A stretch of DNA of 55,858 nucleotides from Candidatus Nitrosopumilus limneticus (GCA_022117465.1 JAHCGZ010000007.1:1-55858); one strand, 5' to 3'. Positions 34,256 through 43,913 are shown, numbered from the stretch's first letter. Made by a program: numbers and translations. The notes: generated from the letters alone by a model not told the origin.

Positions 34256-34949
34256 TATTTCTCCTTAACGACTTTTACTAATTTTTTGGTAAGAAGTTTC
34301 ATTACTTTTTCACGCATGACTGATTGTTGTTTCGGTATATCTAATGAAGCGTCAATTATTGTAAAGTTTTCCTGTTTACTCATGGCGTCATATTGTGAAA
34401 TTATTTTTGATTGGAAAATACGATAGCTCTCATAAATATCTTTGCTAAAATCTAGATCCATTCCAGCTTCATAGTATTTTAGTTTAGGACGACCAGAAAG
34501 AATTCTATCAATTGCAATATCTATTGGGGTTTTAAAATAAAATGTAATGTCAGGTTTTAGCGCAAAATCATATACTTTTCTTACCCATTTGTAATTACAG
34601 CCTCTAGTAACATCTCTAGCATATGCTGTGTATACGTATCTATCTGCAAGAACAAAGTATCCGGCTCTTAGCAGAGGAAGAATATTTCTTTCAAATCTGT
34701 CAGCAAAATCTGTTGCATGCAATAAGCTAAATGTAGTAGGTGTTAGATTTCCTTTCTTTTTTCCTTTTGAAGTAATTTCTTTTACCAATTCAGATGAATT
34801 CCATTCAGTTTTAAAAACATCTATTTTGTTAAATTTTAGCCATTTTTCCAATAAGCTTAGTTGCGTAGATTTTCCTGAACCATCTATTCCCTCTACAACT
34901 ATCAGCCTTCCAGTTCTACCATGTATTTTGAGATTTTTTTAGTAATCAT
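34255..34949 (-). pseudogene. Thymidylate-kinase-like protein, N-terminal frameshift as sequenced
   Basis: From an in-frame point near 34933 the protein reads LKIHGRTGRLIVVEGIDGSGKSTQ..., with an intact Walker A GIDGSGKS, then TPTTFSLLHATDFADRFE, LADRYVYTAYARD and LKYYEAGMDLDFS. No start codon precedes the P-loop in that frame; adding one T to the seven-T run at 34934-34940 gives a start at 34949 (MITKKNLKIHG). It is a paralogue of the downstream gene and shares its ARD/ARN change in the nucleotide-binding loop. About 230 residues when repaired. Likely sequencing error rather than decay. Confidence 0.82.
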
Positions 34950-35031
34950 GGACACACAGAATATAAAGAAATAGAGATACCTATTATTTTACCATATTGT
35001 TTACGTATATGAGGAGTTTAGAAAACACTAA

Positions 35032-36575
35032 TTAAATTTGGTGTACGTCAAATGATGATTGATAATAGACATCGGATTGTACATGAATATCTAAAGTAGT
35101 TTCAAGTTTTTCACATGCTTGTTTGAAAAGCACTTCTGGGAACGCGTTGTTTTTTGGATAAATCTTTAAAATTAAATTAAAATTTTCATAGGATGAAGTT
35201 ACAATTGCCTGAGTTTTGAGAAATATATAACATAAAGATAAAATAGAAGAAATTTTACGGATAATTTTTTTATCATTTTTTTCTAATAGCATTTTGTATT
35301 TTAAAATTAAAGACTCTGATTTTTTTTTCTTTTTTGAATAAATTAGTGAGAGTGCAACGATTAATTGTTCTCTATGAGATAAAGAACTGTCATCGTCCAT
35401 AACTGCATAAAGAATATTGTCTACGTCTCTAAATGATGAAAGTATGTCAATTTTAGAAATAGATTGAGAGAGTAAAATTTTCTCCATTTCTGAAATTAAT
35501 GTAATTGAAAATAACAAACTTGTAAAATCTTCAACAGATTTAGACAGATGATCAGACTGAGTTGAAAGATTAATTATGTCATGAATTTGCGGTAAGCTGA
35601 TTTCGATGTCATTGAAAAACTTATCAGGATATTGCATAGATACGAATAATGTTCCTTCACGTAATCCATGTGCGCTTACTAAAAGTTCAGTTAATTTTAA
35701 TTTTTCCATTAATTCTGAAATTACACATGCCCCAGATTGAACAGTGTCAGATCTTCCGCTTCCGATTGATTCAATCTGAGAGATTTGCTCAAAATCATAG
35801 GACATTAATCGTTGAGTAATTTGATTAACAGATTCTGAAGAGATCGAATAGTTATGAATTTTCTTTAATGGATAGTTTTTCAATTCTTGAACATATTTTG
35901 CAATACTTCGAAGTGTTCCGCCAACCCCAATTATTGGAATTTGCGTTTCAAGTATTTGCAATTCTTCTCTAAGAAGGCAATGATTGTATTATGTATTGAG
36001 ACATTTTGTAATAATTGTTATTTGAAAAAATTTCCTTTTTTGCTTGCAAATAATTGTGATAGTCTAAGGGAGCCAAAGGGTAAAGAAATAATTGTTTTTA
36101 TTTTGTAATTAGAGGCATAAACTATTTCTAAACTTCCACCTCCAAGATCAAAGAAAATAGCAGATTGAATTTTCAATGATCTAATCGCTCCAATATAAGA
36201 ATAGAGTGCTTCTTGGGTTTCAGATAAAATTTTAAATTTAAATCCTGTTTCTCTGTGAATTTTATTAAGTAATTCGACATTATTTTTTGCATCACGTACA
36301 ACACTAGTTGCAATACATATGACATAATCAATTTGCTCAAAATCCACAATATTTCTAAATAATTTCATGGTTTCAATTGTTTTTTCTACATATTTTTCCT
36401 GAATAATACCATTTTCCAAGCCTTCAGCTAATTTTACTCGAACGGATTCCTGATGATATGGTTTGTATGTATTATCAATTCCAATATTATAATTAACTAA
36501 TTTAACTGAATTAGAACCAAGATCTATCACTGCAGCTTTTCTTGTATTTATTATATTTTTTGTAATTGGGATCAA
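35032..36575 (-). pseudogene. ppx: Exopolyphosphatase / GppA-type phosphatase, frameshifted as sequenced
   Basis: The N-terminal part (36575-36018) has the ASKHA phosphate-1 motif AAVIDLGSNSVKLV, and FFDLGGGSLEIVYA (phosphate-2). The C-terminal part (about 35976-35032) continues with LQILETQIPIIGVGGTLRS, the adenosine-like motif, and an HD-like helical region (VSAHGLREGTLF). Between them (about 35960-36045) two changes of frame, or one plus a stop, are needed. A likely middle segment is NNNYYKMSQYIIQSLP. It would hydrolyse terminal phosphate from polyphosphate or pppGpp. With CHAD and SixA beside it, polyphosphate is the better guess. Confidence 0.85.
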
Positions 36576-36634
36576 ACTTTCGTTTTCTTAATTGAAAATG
36601 TCCAATTTATTAAATCCATGTTAAAATAAATTAT

Positions 36635-37135
36635 CTAATTGCATAGTTTTTTTATCTGTTTGGGTGTCATCAAACTTTTCAATGTTCCATGTAATGCAGA
36701 TCTATCCGAGAAAAGTTCAATATGGGCAAAGCCTCCTTTTTTTAATAATATACAGATTTTTGAAGAATCAGAAATAATACTTCCAATTAACTTACTAAGA
36801 TTTGGCTCATGTCCTACAAGCATCATAGATGAAAAATTTAGAGATCGTATCTTTTTTTTTATTTGTTCTATAGGAATTTCAGGCTTTAATTCATCCCAAA
36901 TCAAAAAGTGTTTTTTTTGTTTTAGCAAGTCTTTTGATAAAATATTTGCGGTTTGCTTTGATCTATTTAATGGGCTTGAGATTAGATAATCAATTTTTAC
37001 ATCTAGTCCCTTTAATGATTTTGAAATTATATTAATTTCTTTTATACCGTATTCTGTAAGATTTCTTTTAGAATCACTAGTGACTGAAGATGTTCTCTCT
37101 TCAGCTTTTCCATGCCTGAATAAGTACAAATCCAC
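36635..37135 (-). CDS. sixA: SixA-type histidine phosphatase
   Basis: A 166-residue histidine-phosphatase superfamily protein. The catalytic RHG is at residues 7-9 (YLFRHGKAEE), YLISSPLNRSKQTANIL supplies the second Arg, and MMLVGHEPNLSKL the second His. SixA enzymes remove phosphate from phosphohistidine or small phospho-compounds and commonly sit beside CHAD and ppx genes. It is upstream of ppx on the same strand, 59 bases away. Confidence 0.92.
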   Translation of the reverse strand: MDLYLFRHGKAEERTSSVTSDSKRNLTEYGIKEINIISKSLKGLDVKIDYLISSPLNRSKQTANILSKDLLKQKKHFLIWDELKPEIPIEQIKKKIRSLNFSSMMLVGHEPNLSKLIGSIISDSSKICILLKKGGFAHIELFSDRSALHGTLKSLMTPKQIKKLCN

Positions 37136-37285
37136 ATCTTCTATAAGCGATGATTTGTATAAAAATTGTTTTATTTTCCTATATAGTTAACAGAAAATCG
37201 TAATTCAAGTACGTCACTGTAATTTAATGACTAGTTATTTTTATTGCAGTTTTTATCATTTCAATTGGAATGCACATAATCTTCT

Positions 37286-37347
37286 CCTGTGGATATAAAA
37301 TTTAAGATCGTGATGGAACACTTGTAAAATCATGTATTTTCCACAGG
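37286..37347. other. Long-range inverted repeat in the sixA/nadE gap
   Basis: The gap from 37136 to 37469 (334 bases) has no gene. It holds CCTGTGGA (37286-37293) and its exact complement TCCACAGG (37340-37347), enclosing a smaller CGTGAT/ATCATG stem. This GC-rich structure stands out from AT-rich surroundings and could be a small RNA or a DNA site. No known class is recognised and strand is open. Nearer nadE, a TATA-like ttatattt at about 37424 probably drives nadE. Confidence 0.3.
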
Positions 37348-37469
37348 GAAGAAAATTTTATCAATTAAATTTCATTAAAAATTGTGTCATGCCAATAAAT
37401 TCAGGCATTAAAGATATGAAAATTATATTTGGCACAACTTTTATTCAGACGATTTTTTAAAAGGATCTA

Positions 37470-38261
37470 TTGAATCAGAAGATTTTAGATGAAATACTTC
37501 ATCAAGATTACAATTCCATCATAAAAAACGTAGAAGAATTTTTGCAAACCCAGATTGAAAAAAAACAAGGCAAACGGAGTAATTCTTGGCCTAAGTGGAG
37601 GAATAGATTCTGCAGTATTGGCGTATTTATGCAAAGGAGTACTTAAAGAAAAACACTTGCACTAATAATGCCAGATACAACAATTACACCATTTAGTGAA
37701 ACACAAGATGCAATGAAAATTATTTCACTAATAGGAATGGAATACAAACTAATAGACATAAACCCAATTGTAAAGGAATATTCAATGTATTTAGTACCAA
37801 ACGAAAAAGCTAAAGGAAATTTAAGAGCAAGAGTTAGAACCAATATTTTATACTATTATGCAAACATCGAAAACTATTTAGTTTTAGGATCAAGTGATAA
37901 AAGTGAATATCTAACAGGATATTTTACTAAATTTGGAGACGGTGCATCAGATTTAGCACCGATAATCTCGTTGTACAAACTACAAGTTAGAGAAATTGCT
38001 AAGCATTTAGGAATTCCAGAAAATATTATTTCAAAAAAAAGTAGTCCACACCTTTGGAAAGACCATGAAGCAGAAAAAGAATTAGGAATACAATATGAAG
38101 AAATTGATTCCATACTATATTGTTTATTTGATGAAAAACTGTCTATTGAAAAAACAGCAGAAACGACTAAAATTGATATAAAAATAGTTGAAAAAATTCA
38201 TCAATTAAACATTAAGAGTGAACATAAAAGATTACAACCGCAGAAAAGTGATATGAAGTAA
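37470..38261 (+). pseudogene. nadE: NAD synthetase, two frameshifts as sequenced
   Basis: Starting at TTG 37470 the first frame reads MNQKILDEILHQDYNSIIKN; after a missing A in the eight-A run near 37558-37565 it continues ANGVILGLSGGIDSAVLAYL (the SGGxDS PP-loop), and after a second missing A near 37648-37652 as TLALIMPDTTITPFSETQ to the end. The C-terminal part has NILYYYANIENYLVLGSSDKSE, YFTKFGDGASDLAPI and KKSSPHLWKDHEAE. Repaired length is about 264 residues, the NH3-dependent type. It makes NAD from deamido-NAD. Stop and the cysS start are directly adjacent. Both breaks are single bases in A runs. Confidence 0.9.
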
Positions 38262-39650
38262 ATGCAATTACAAGATACATTATCAAATAAAGAACAGACT
38301 CTAGATATTTCAAAAAAGATAAAAATTTACCTATGTGGAGTTACAGTTTATGATGAATCGCATATAGGTCATGCTAGAACAATCATAATTTTTGATGTTT
38401 TACGAAAATATTTAGAAAGTAAAAAAGTGGAAGTAGAATTTATCCAAAATTTTACAGATGTTGATGATAAAATCATAAATCGTGCAACAACAGAAAATGT
38501 TTCAGCACAAGAAATTAGTGACAAATACATTAAAAGTTATTTTAAAGATTTTGATGAATTGAATATTATGCGTGCAACAAACTATCCTAAAGCAACAGAA
38601 CACATAGGAGACATCATAAAATTTATTGAGAAATTAATTGATAAAGAAATAGCATATGTTTCAAAAAATGGAGTGTATTTTTCAGTTTCAAAATTTCCAC
38701 AATATGGTAAATTATCAAAAAAGAAAATAGACGAATTACAGTCAGGATCAAGAATACAAATAGATGAAACAAAAAAGGATCCACTAGATTTTGCATTATG
38801 GAAATATTCAGGCATAAATCCAACATGGGAGAGTCCTTGGGGGAAAGGAAGACCAGGGTGGCACATAGAGTGTTCTGCAATGAGTATAAAGTATCTAGGC
38901 GAAAATTTTGACATTCACGGTGGAGGCAGAGATTTAATTTTTCCACATCACGAAAATGAAATAGCTCAATCAGAATCACATACAGGTAATCAATTTGCAA
39001 AAATTTGGATGCATGTGGGAATGGTTACACTAGGTGGAGAGAAAATGTCAAAATCATTAGGAAATACTAAATCAATCAAGTATGTATTAGAAAATTGGGG
39101 TCCAAACATTATTAGATTATTTTGTTTATCAGGTCATTATTCCAAAGTAATAGATTATTCAGAAGAAATACTAAAAGAAAATTTTTCAAAATGGAGACAA
39201 GTTGAAACTTGTTATTTTGAATTAATACATGCAAATAATAAAAATCAAGAAAATATATCAGAAAAAATTAAAAAAATAGGCATGAAATTTGATAAATCAT
39301 TAGAAAATGACTTTAATACGCATCTTGCATTATCTTCATTTTTTGAATTGGTAAAAGAAACCAACAGATTAGCTGCTGAAGAAAAATTAGGAGAAGAAAA
39401 TAGTGTAATTATTAAAAAAGAATTTCAAAGAATTTTAAAAATACTAGGACTAAATATCCCAGAAATGAGTATTGATGAAAAACAAAAAATAGATGAATTA
39501 ATTTCCAATAGAGAAAAATTTAGAGATGAAAAACAATTTGTTCAAGCAGATAAAATTAGAGAAAAATTAAATGAAATGAATATAGAATTGATTGACCATA
39601 AGGAAAAAACTATTTGGATGAAAAAAGAGAAAATTAAATCAGAAAAATAA
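38262..39650 (+). CDS. cysS: Cysteinyl-tRNA synthetase
   Basis: A 462-residue class I synthetase. Zinc Cys and HIGH-type motif lie in YLCGVTVYDESHIGHART (residues about 24-41), further zinc ligands in WHIECSAM and HHENEIAQSE, and KMSKS in GGEKMSKSLGN. It begins at the base after the nadE stop, so the two are co-transcribed. Charges tRNA-Cys. Confidence 0.96.
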   Translation: MQLQDTLSNKEQTLDISKKIKIYLCGVTVYDESHIGHARTIIIFDVLRKYLESKKVEVEFIQNFTDVDDKIINRATTENVSAQEISDKYIKSYFKDFDELNIMRATNYPKATEHIGDIIKFIEKLIDKEIAYVSKNGVYFSVSKFPQYGKLSKKKIDELQSGSRIQIDETKKDPLDFALWKYSGINPTWESPWGKGRPGWHIECSAMSIKYLGENFDIHGGGRDLIFPHHENEIAQSESHTGNQFAKIWMHVGMVTLGGEKMSKSLGNTKSIKYVLENWGPNIIRLFCLSGHYSKVIDYSEEILKENFSKWRQVETCYFELIHANNKNQENISEKIKKIGMKFDKSLENDFNTHLALSSFFELVKETNRLAAEEKLGEENSVIIKKEFQRILKILGLNIPEMSIDEKQKIDELISNREKFRDEKQFVQADKIREKLNEMNIELIDHKEKTIWMKKEKIKSEK

Positions 39651-39739
39651 TGTATCCTGTGGGTAAAGAAATTAGGCTAATCTAATTAGTCAAGTCTAAT
39701 TTTAACATCCTTTATTAGAATTAAAAAATTAACGTGTGT

Positions 39740-40018
39740 ATGAATCCTTGGGCTAAATTTTGGAGTTGGTATGAAAGTAAAATATTAGGAAGTATTGTCA
39801 TTATTGCAATTGTACAATTTATTCAAATACCACACATGGTATGGAATGCAGATATCATGCTTGAAGCAGGAATTATTTCAAGAGTTCATCCAGTCATTGA
39901 CTGGTTACTATACGGCGTAGATTTAATTGAAATTGTTTCAATTATCAATGTAGGAATGATCATGTTTAGTTTATTGAAAAAAAGACGCCAAAATAAAAAA
40001 CAAATTAATAAAGTTTAA
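39740..40018 (+). CDS. Small membrane protein of unknown function
   Basis: From the ATG at 39740, 92 residues with two hydrophobic stretches: about 16-35 (ILGSIVIIAIVQFIQIPHMV) and 56-80 (IDWLLYGVDLIEIVSIINVG...). The C-terminus is very basic (KKRRQNKKQINK). The NPWAKFWSWYESK opening is amphipathic. No family is recognised. It is separate from cysS by about 90 bases. Confidence 0.72.
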   Translation: MNPWAKFWSWYESKILGSIVIIAIVQFIQIPHMVWNADIMLEAGIISRVHPVIDWLLYGVDLIEIVSIINVGMIMFSLLKKRRQNKKQINKV

Positions 40019-40155
40019 TCATTTCTAGTCCAAATGACTTTTTAAGATAAACAATTTCAGATTTATCAATATTTGACTTTAAAGTACTTAAAATAATTAT
40101 TTGAGATTGATTTTAATTATCAATATAGTGAGTTTATCGACCATAAAAAAAATTC

Positions 40156-41079
40156 TTAAGAAACATTAGAGAATGAATTGGCAGAAACAACCAAATGCTC
40201 AAATTTATCAGGTTGAATAATTTTTGCTAAAATTTCTAATCCTTCAATAGTTCTGATACTGGGTTTGCTAAAAAAAGAATTTGCATCAACTGCAAATATT
40301 TGATTGTTTTTTACTGCATTTAGAGAATTCCATACAGGGTTATTCTTTAAAATTAATTCATATTCAGATAATATACGTAAAGAATCAAATCCACATGGCA
40401 TTAAAATAATTATGTCAGGATCGGAATTTTTTACTTCCTCCATATCCATACGTCTAGAATGCTCACCAGTTTTACTAATTAAATTAATTCCACCAGCAAG
40501 TTCTATCATTTCAGGAATCCAATGACCCGCAGTAAAAAAAGGTTCAAGCCATTCTATTGCAAGAACTTTAGGAATTTTTTTATTTTTAGAATTTTGAATG
40601 TTTTTGATACGTTGTTTTAATGAATTTGTAATTTCTAATGCTTTTTTTTCTTTTTGCAATATTTTTCCTAATTTAGTGACAGATTCAATTATTTCAGTTA
40701 AATTATGTGGATCCATTGAATATAATTTAGGTTTTTTAGGCAAAATGTCTAAAGCATTTTTAACTTGATTAGTGTATGCAGCACAAACTTCACAGGTTTC
40801 CTGAGAAATAATTAAATCAGGATCGGCATCAAGAAGATTCTGTTTATTTAATTCAAAAATGTTTTTTCCGTCACGTAATAATGTACAAGTCATAGAATTT
40901 ATTTCATTGCTAGACAATTCATCAGAATTAATTACAGAGGAAATTACTTGTGGTTTTAATTTTGCATTTTCAGGATATTTACATTCATGTGTAACTCCAA
41001 ATAATTTATCATCAACACCAAATTCATAAAGTAATTCAGTTGCACTAGGAAGAAAAGAAACTATTCTATTAATACTCAT
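40156..41079 (-). CDS. BtuF-like cobalamin/iron-chelate binding protein lacking a signal peptide
   Basis: A 307-residue helical-backbone metal-receptor (from MSINRIVSFLPSATE). The pattern RIVSFLPSATELLYEFG, LDADPDLIISQ, and SDPDIIILMPCGF fits BtuF/FhuD-type binding proteins. No signal peptide or lipobox precedes it, and no permease or ATPase is adjacent, so it may be cytoplasmic or act as a B12-handling protein. A CEVC pair in SQETCEVCAAY is unusual. The window's B12-dependent mutase makes a cobalamin link attractive but unproven. Confidence 0.83.
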   Translation of the reverse strand: MSINRIVSFLPSATELLYEFGVDDKLFGVTHECKYPENAKLKPQVISSVINSDELSSNEINSMTCTLLRDGKNIFELNKQNLLDADPDLIISQETCEVCAAYTNQVKNALDILPKKPKLYSMDPHNLTEIIESVTKLGKILQKEKKALEITNSLKQRIKNIQNSKNKKIPKVLAIEWLEPFFTAGHWIPEMIELAGGINLISKTGEHSRRMDMEEVKNSDPDIIILMPCGFDSLRILSEYELILKNNPVWNSLNAVKNNQIFAVDANSFFSKPSIRTIEGLEILAKIIQPDKFEHLVVSANSFSNVS

Positions 41080-41180
41080 ATTTGAGAGTATAACATACAA
41101 AGTTTAAAAATTATACACGTATTAATCATAAATTTAAAAAATTAGTCAAGTTAATAGGCTTATTTCAGGCATAAATTACC

Positions 41181-42338
41181 ATGTCATCAGATTCTCAGGA
41201 AATAAGAAGATCAATTTTATTAAAATGGCATGAATCATTATCAAAATATGGAAATTTATTTTCATCAGATTCCATCAGCGGTACAAGTCCACCATCAGTA
41301 TTTGTTGGATCGTACAATTATCCAAAAGTGTTTGTCGGTCCAATGGTACCACCAATTCATGGGGATACAGAGTTATTGGATAGTCCAGAAAAATGGAAAG
41401 GAAGAACACTTGAAGAAATAGTTAATTTTCGTTTAAACCTAGTTAGAGGAATTAAAAAAATTCCAATTGAACAAACACAAGGCAGGTATATTGAGAATCT
41501 ACAAGAAGTAACAATGTCATCAAAACCAACAGATTTAGATTTAATATTTACGAAAAATGTGTCATCAAATATTTCCATTGGTGGTGAGAGTGCACCTTTT
41601 GGTCCAGTGGGGGAAATAAAATCTGCAAAATTCTCAGGAAGTACATCTAGCAAACCAATTGAGAGGATATTTTATGATAGAGATATGAAGGCACAAGATG
41701 CAGTTTTAAAATTATACAATTCAGGAATTGAAATTTCAAAAATACAAAAATGTTTCAGTATTGGAATGCTAGGAAAAAACAGGAAACTAGTACCAACAAA
41801 ATGGAGTATTACTGCAACTGATGACATAATATCAAAATCCATAGTAGAAAAAATTTTAGAAAATAGTTTAATTGATACATGTAAAATTTTCTCACATGAA
41901 CATTTAGGAAATATATTTTTAGTGATTTTATTTCCTCACAGATGGATTTTTGAAATGATTGAAGCATGGCATGCAAATGGAATCATAGGATTTGGTTCAG
42001 ATAGTGAAGATGCACGAGGGATAAATCATTCACCACGTATTGCTGGAGCATATTTTGCTGCAAAATTAGCAGTTTCAGAATATCTGCTAAAAAATAATAT
42101 TCAAGCAGGAGTTTTAATTTTTAGAGAAATTAGACCAGAGTATGCCATTCCAGTTGGAGTATGGCAAGTACGAGAAGGAATTAGAGAAGCAATGAAGCAA
42201 GATCCACAAATAATTACAGACTTTAACAGTGCATTAAATATTGCATCGGCAAAAACGAGTGTCAGTAAAAATGAATGGATAAGAAATGGAAGTATTACTA
42301 ACATGATTAGACAAAAAACACTTTTGGATTTTATATAA
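41181..42338 (+). CDS. nreA: Archaeal DNA repair protein of the Nre family
   Basis: A 385-residue protein of the archaea-specific Nre family: PPSVFVGSYNYPKVFVGPMV, LEEIVNFRLNLVRGI, KPTDLDLIFTKN and the C-terminal FREIRPEYAIPVGVWQVREG. It ends QKTLLDFI, a PCNA-interacting (PIP) type peptide as reported for Nre proteins in other archaea, so it probably works with the sliding clamp in DNA repair. N-terminal zinc cysteines present in some relatives are not seen. Divergent from the BtuF-like gene. Confidence 0.88.
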   Translation: MSSDSQEIRRSILLKWHESLSKYGNLFSSDSISGTSPPSVFVGSYNYPKVFVGPMVPPIHGDTELLDSPEKWKGRTLEEIVNFRLNLVRGIKKIPIEQTQGRYIENLQEVTMSSKPTDLDLIFTKNVSSNISIGGESAPFGPVGEIKSAKFSGSTSSKPIERIFYDRDMKAQDAVLKLYNSGIEISKIQKCFSIGMLGKNRKLVPTKWSITATDDIISKSIVEKILENSLIDTCKIFSHEHLGNIFLVILFPHRWIFEMIEAWHANGIIGFGSDSEDARGINHSPRIAGAYFAAKLAVSEYLLKNNIQAGVLIFREIRPEYAIPVGVWQVREGIREAMKQDPQIITDFNSALNIASAKTSVSKNEWIRNGSITNMIRQKTLLDFI

Positions 42339-42367
42339 TTAATTAAAAATATAATGAAAGTTTAATC

Positions 42368-42955
42368 CTACCAGAATGAATGAATTCTTTCTACATTTCT
42401 ATATCTATCATGTAAAAGAAATCCAGACATCAAACCCATAACTGCACCAAATAACACATGTAAGAATGCAGAATACCATAATACAAAGTTATTATTAACA
42501 AGCAATTCAGATAGAGATTCCTTCTCTTCTGGAGTTATACTAAGTAGGGATTCAGTTGAATTAACTTCAGATTCTAACATAGGTACCATCACCAATGTAT
42601 GCATGGGTAAGAACGCTAAACTAAATACAATTGCGCCAGTAATTGCGCCAGTTAAAATTCCTTTAGGAACTGTAACAATTTGGAAAGTTCTCCAATATGA
42701 TGCTGACAAATTAAAACAGATACCAATTAGTGCTGCAACAATAATGTGCATACTAAAACCTATTCCAATTGCAGTCATTCCTTCAAGACCCAAAGGAATA
42801 CCGATTGTTTTGTAAAATGTTCCATGTGGGATATTTATTTGCTGATCAATTGAGAGAAATGATGAAAATAATGCGCATCCTGCAACCAACCCAGCTCCAA
42901 AACCCACTTTTATAGTACCAAATAGACCTTCAGGGTCCTTATTTGTGGAACTCAT
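42368..42955 (-). CDS. Four-helix membrane protein of unknown function
   Basis: About 195 residues with four predicted membrane helices: near 17-36 (GFGAGLVAGCALFSSFLS), 58-82, 98-120 (GILTGAITGAIVFSLAFL) and 158-182 (FLHVLFGAVMGLMSGFLL). The loop between helices 3 and 4 is acidic. Small-residue-rich helices resemble channel- or transporter-like modules, but there is no recognised signature. ATG at 42955 follows an adjacent TTG. Confidence 0.75.
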   Translation of the reverse strand: MSSTNKDPEGLFGTIKVGFGAGLVAGCALFSSFLSIDQQINIPHGTFYKTIGIPLGLEGMTAIGIGFSMHIIVAALIGICFNLSASYWRTFQIVTVPKGILTGAITGAIVFSLAFLPMHTLVMVPMLESEVNSTESLLSITPEEKESLSELLVNNNFVLWYSAFLHVLFGAVMGLMSGFLLHDRYRNVERIHSFW

Positions 42956-43039
42956 CAATAAATGTCAGAATTAAGTTATTTATTAAGGAATACAAGTTCA
43001 CACGGATCCATCATTTTTGTGCATATTTTTAATTAATTT

Positions 43040-43408
43040 TTAATGACTATGAGAAACATTAGAATTATTTTTAATTTTTTCTAATGTTTGATTAATTTCT
43101 TTTAAAGCCCATTTAATATCAGCAACATTCTCAGAGGATAATGATTTTTCCCAATTATCTAGAAGTGTATGAGTAATTTCTGAACAGTTATACAATAAAT
43201 TCCAATAAGGATGATGTTCAGCTGTAGTATATGCTAATTCTGTCACGTCATTAAGACCGTTTTGAGCTCTTGTCAAAGAAGTAATTTTGGTACCAAATAT
43301 TTTGATAATATCATGTTCAAGATCTTCTTCAATCTTTAATGCAAGATCATTTTCATATTTTTTTATCAATTCAATCAAGTCATGATAAAAATTATCAAAA
43401 TCAGTCAT
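43040..43408 (-). CDS. Hypothetical helical protein
   Basis: About 122 residues from MTDFDNFYHDLIELIKK. Mostly amphipathic helix, including EEDLEHDIIKIFG, a His-rich AEHHPYWNLLYN and a C-terminal SNVSHSH. No enzyme signature. Its ATG overlaps the stop of the CoA-binding gene (ATGA), indicating one operon. Confidence 0.7.
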   Translation of the reverse strand: MTDFDNFYHDLIELIKKYENDLALKIEEDLEHDIIKIFGTKITSLTRAQNGLNDVTELAYTTAEHHPYWNLLYNCSEITHTLLDNWEKSLSSENVADIKWALKEINQTLEKIKNNSNVSHSH

Positions 43409-43818
43409 AATTTTAATCTCTGATGTTCTGACAACATACACCTATTGAAAACTACAATTATTCCATTTTTTCTAGCTAATTCTTCAGATTCAAAATCATG
43501 AATTCCTTCTTGAAGCCAAATCACTTTAGGTTTTTTTTCAATACATTCGTGAATAATAGACGAAATCTGATCAGAGGGCCTAAATACATCAATAATATCA
43601 ACGGGATAGTTAATTTCAGAAATTGAATTAAAACAACATATGTCTAAAATTTTATCTGTAGTTGGATTTACTGGAGTTACAACATATCCATTATCAATTA
43701 AATACTTTGGAACATAATGAGCTGCTTTTGATGAGTGTTTTGACATTCCAATTACAGCTACATGTCTCAACGATAAAATATCAATTATTTGTTTATCAGA
43801 ATAAGAGTCCTGATCCAT
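43405..43818 (-). CDS. CoA-binding domain protein (YccU-like)
   Basis: A 137-residue Rossmann protein of the CoA_binding_2 family: HVAVIGMSKHSSKAAHYVPK, the strand VVTPVNPT, PVDIIDVFRPSDQI, KVIWLQEGIHD and the conserved C-terminal NRCMLSEHQRL. Members bind CoA or acyl-CoA; specific role unknown. First gene of a two-gene operon. Confidence 0.88.
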   Translation of the reverse strand: MDQDSYSDKQIIDILSLRHVAVIGMSKHSSKAAHYVPKYLIDNGYVVTPVNPTTDKILDICCFNSISEINYPVDIIDVFRPSDQISSIIHECIEKKPKVIWLQEGIHDFESEELARKNGIIVVFNRCMLSEHQRLKL

Positions 43819-43913
43819 AGATTAATTTCAATATTGTAACATATAATTTTTGAAGTATGGCACTAGTTAAACAAATAAAAATACAATAAAAGGTAAAAAG
43901 AAAGTACAAAAGT

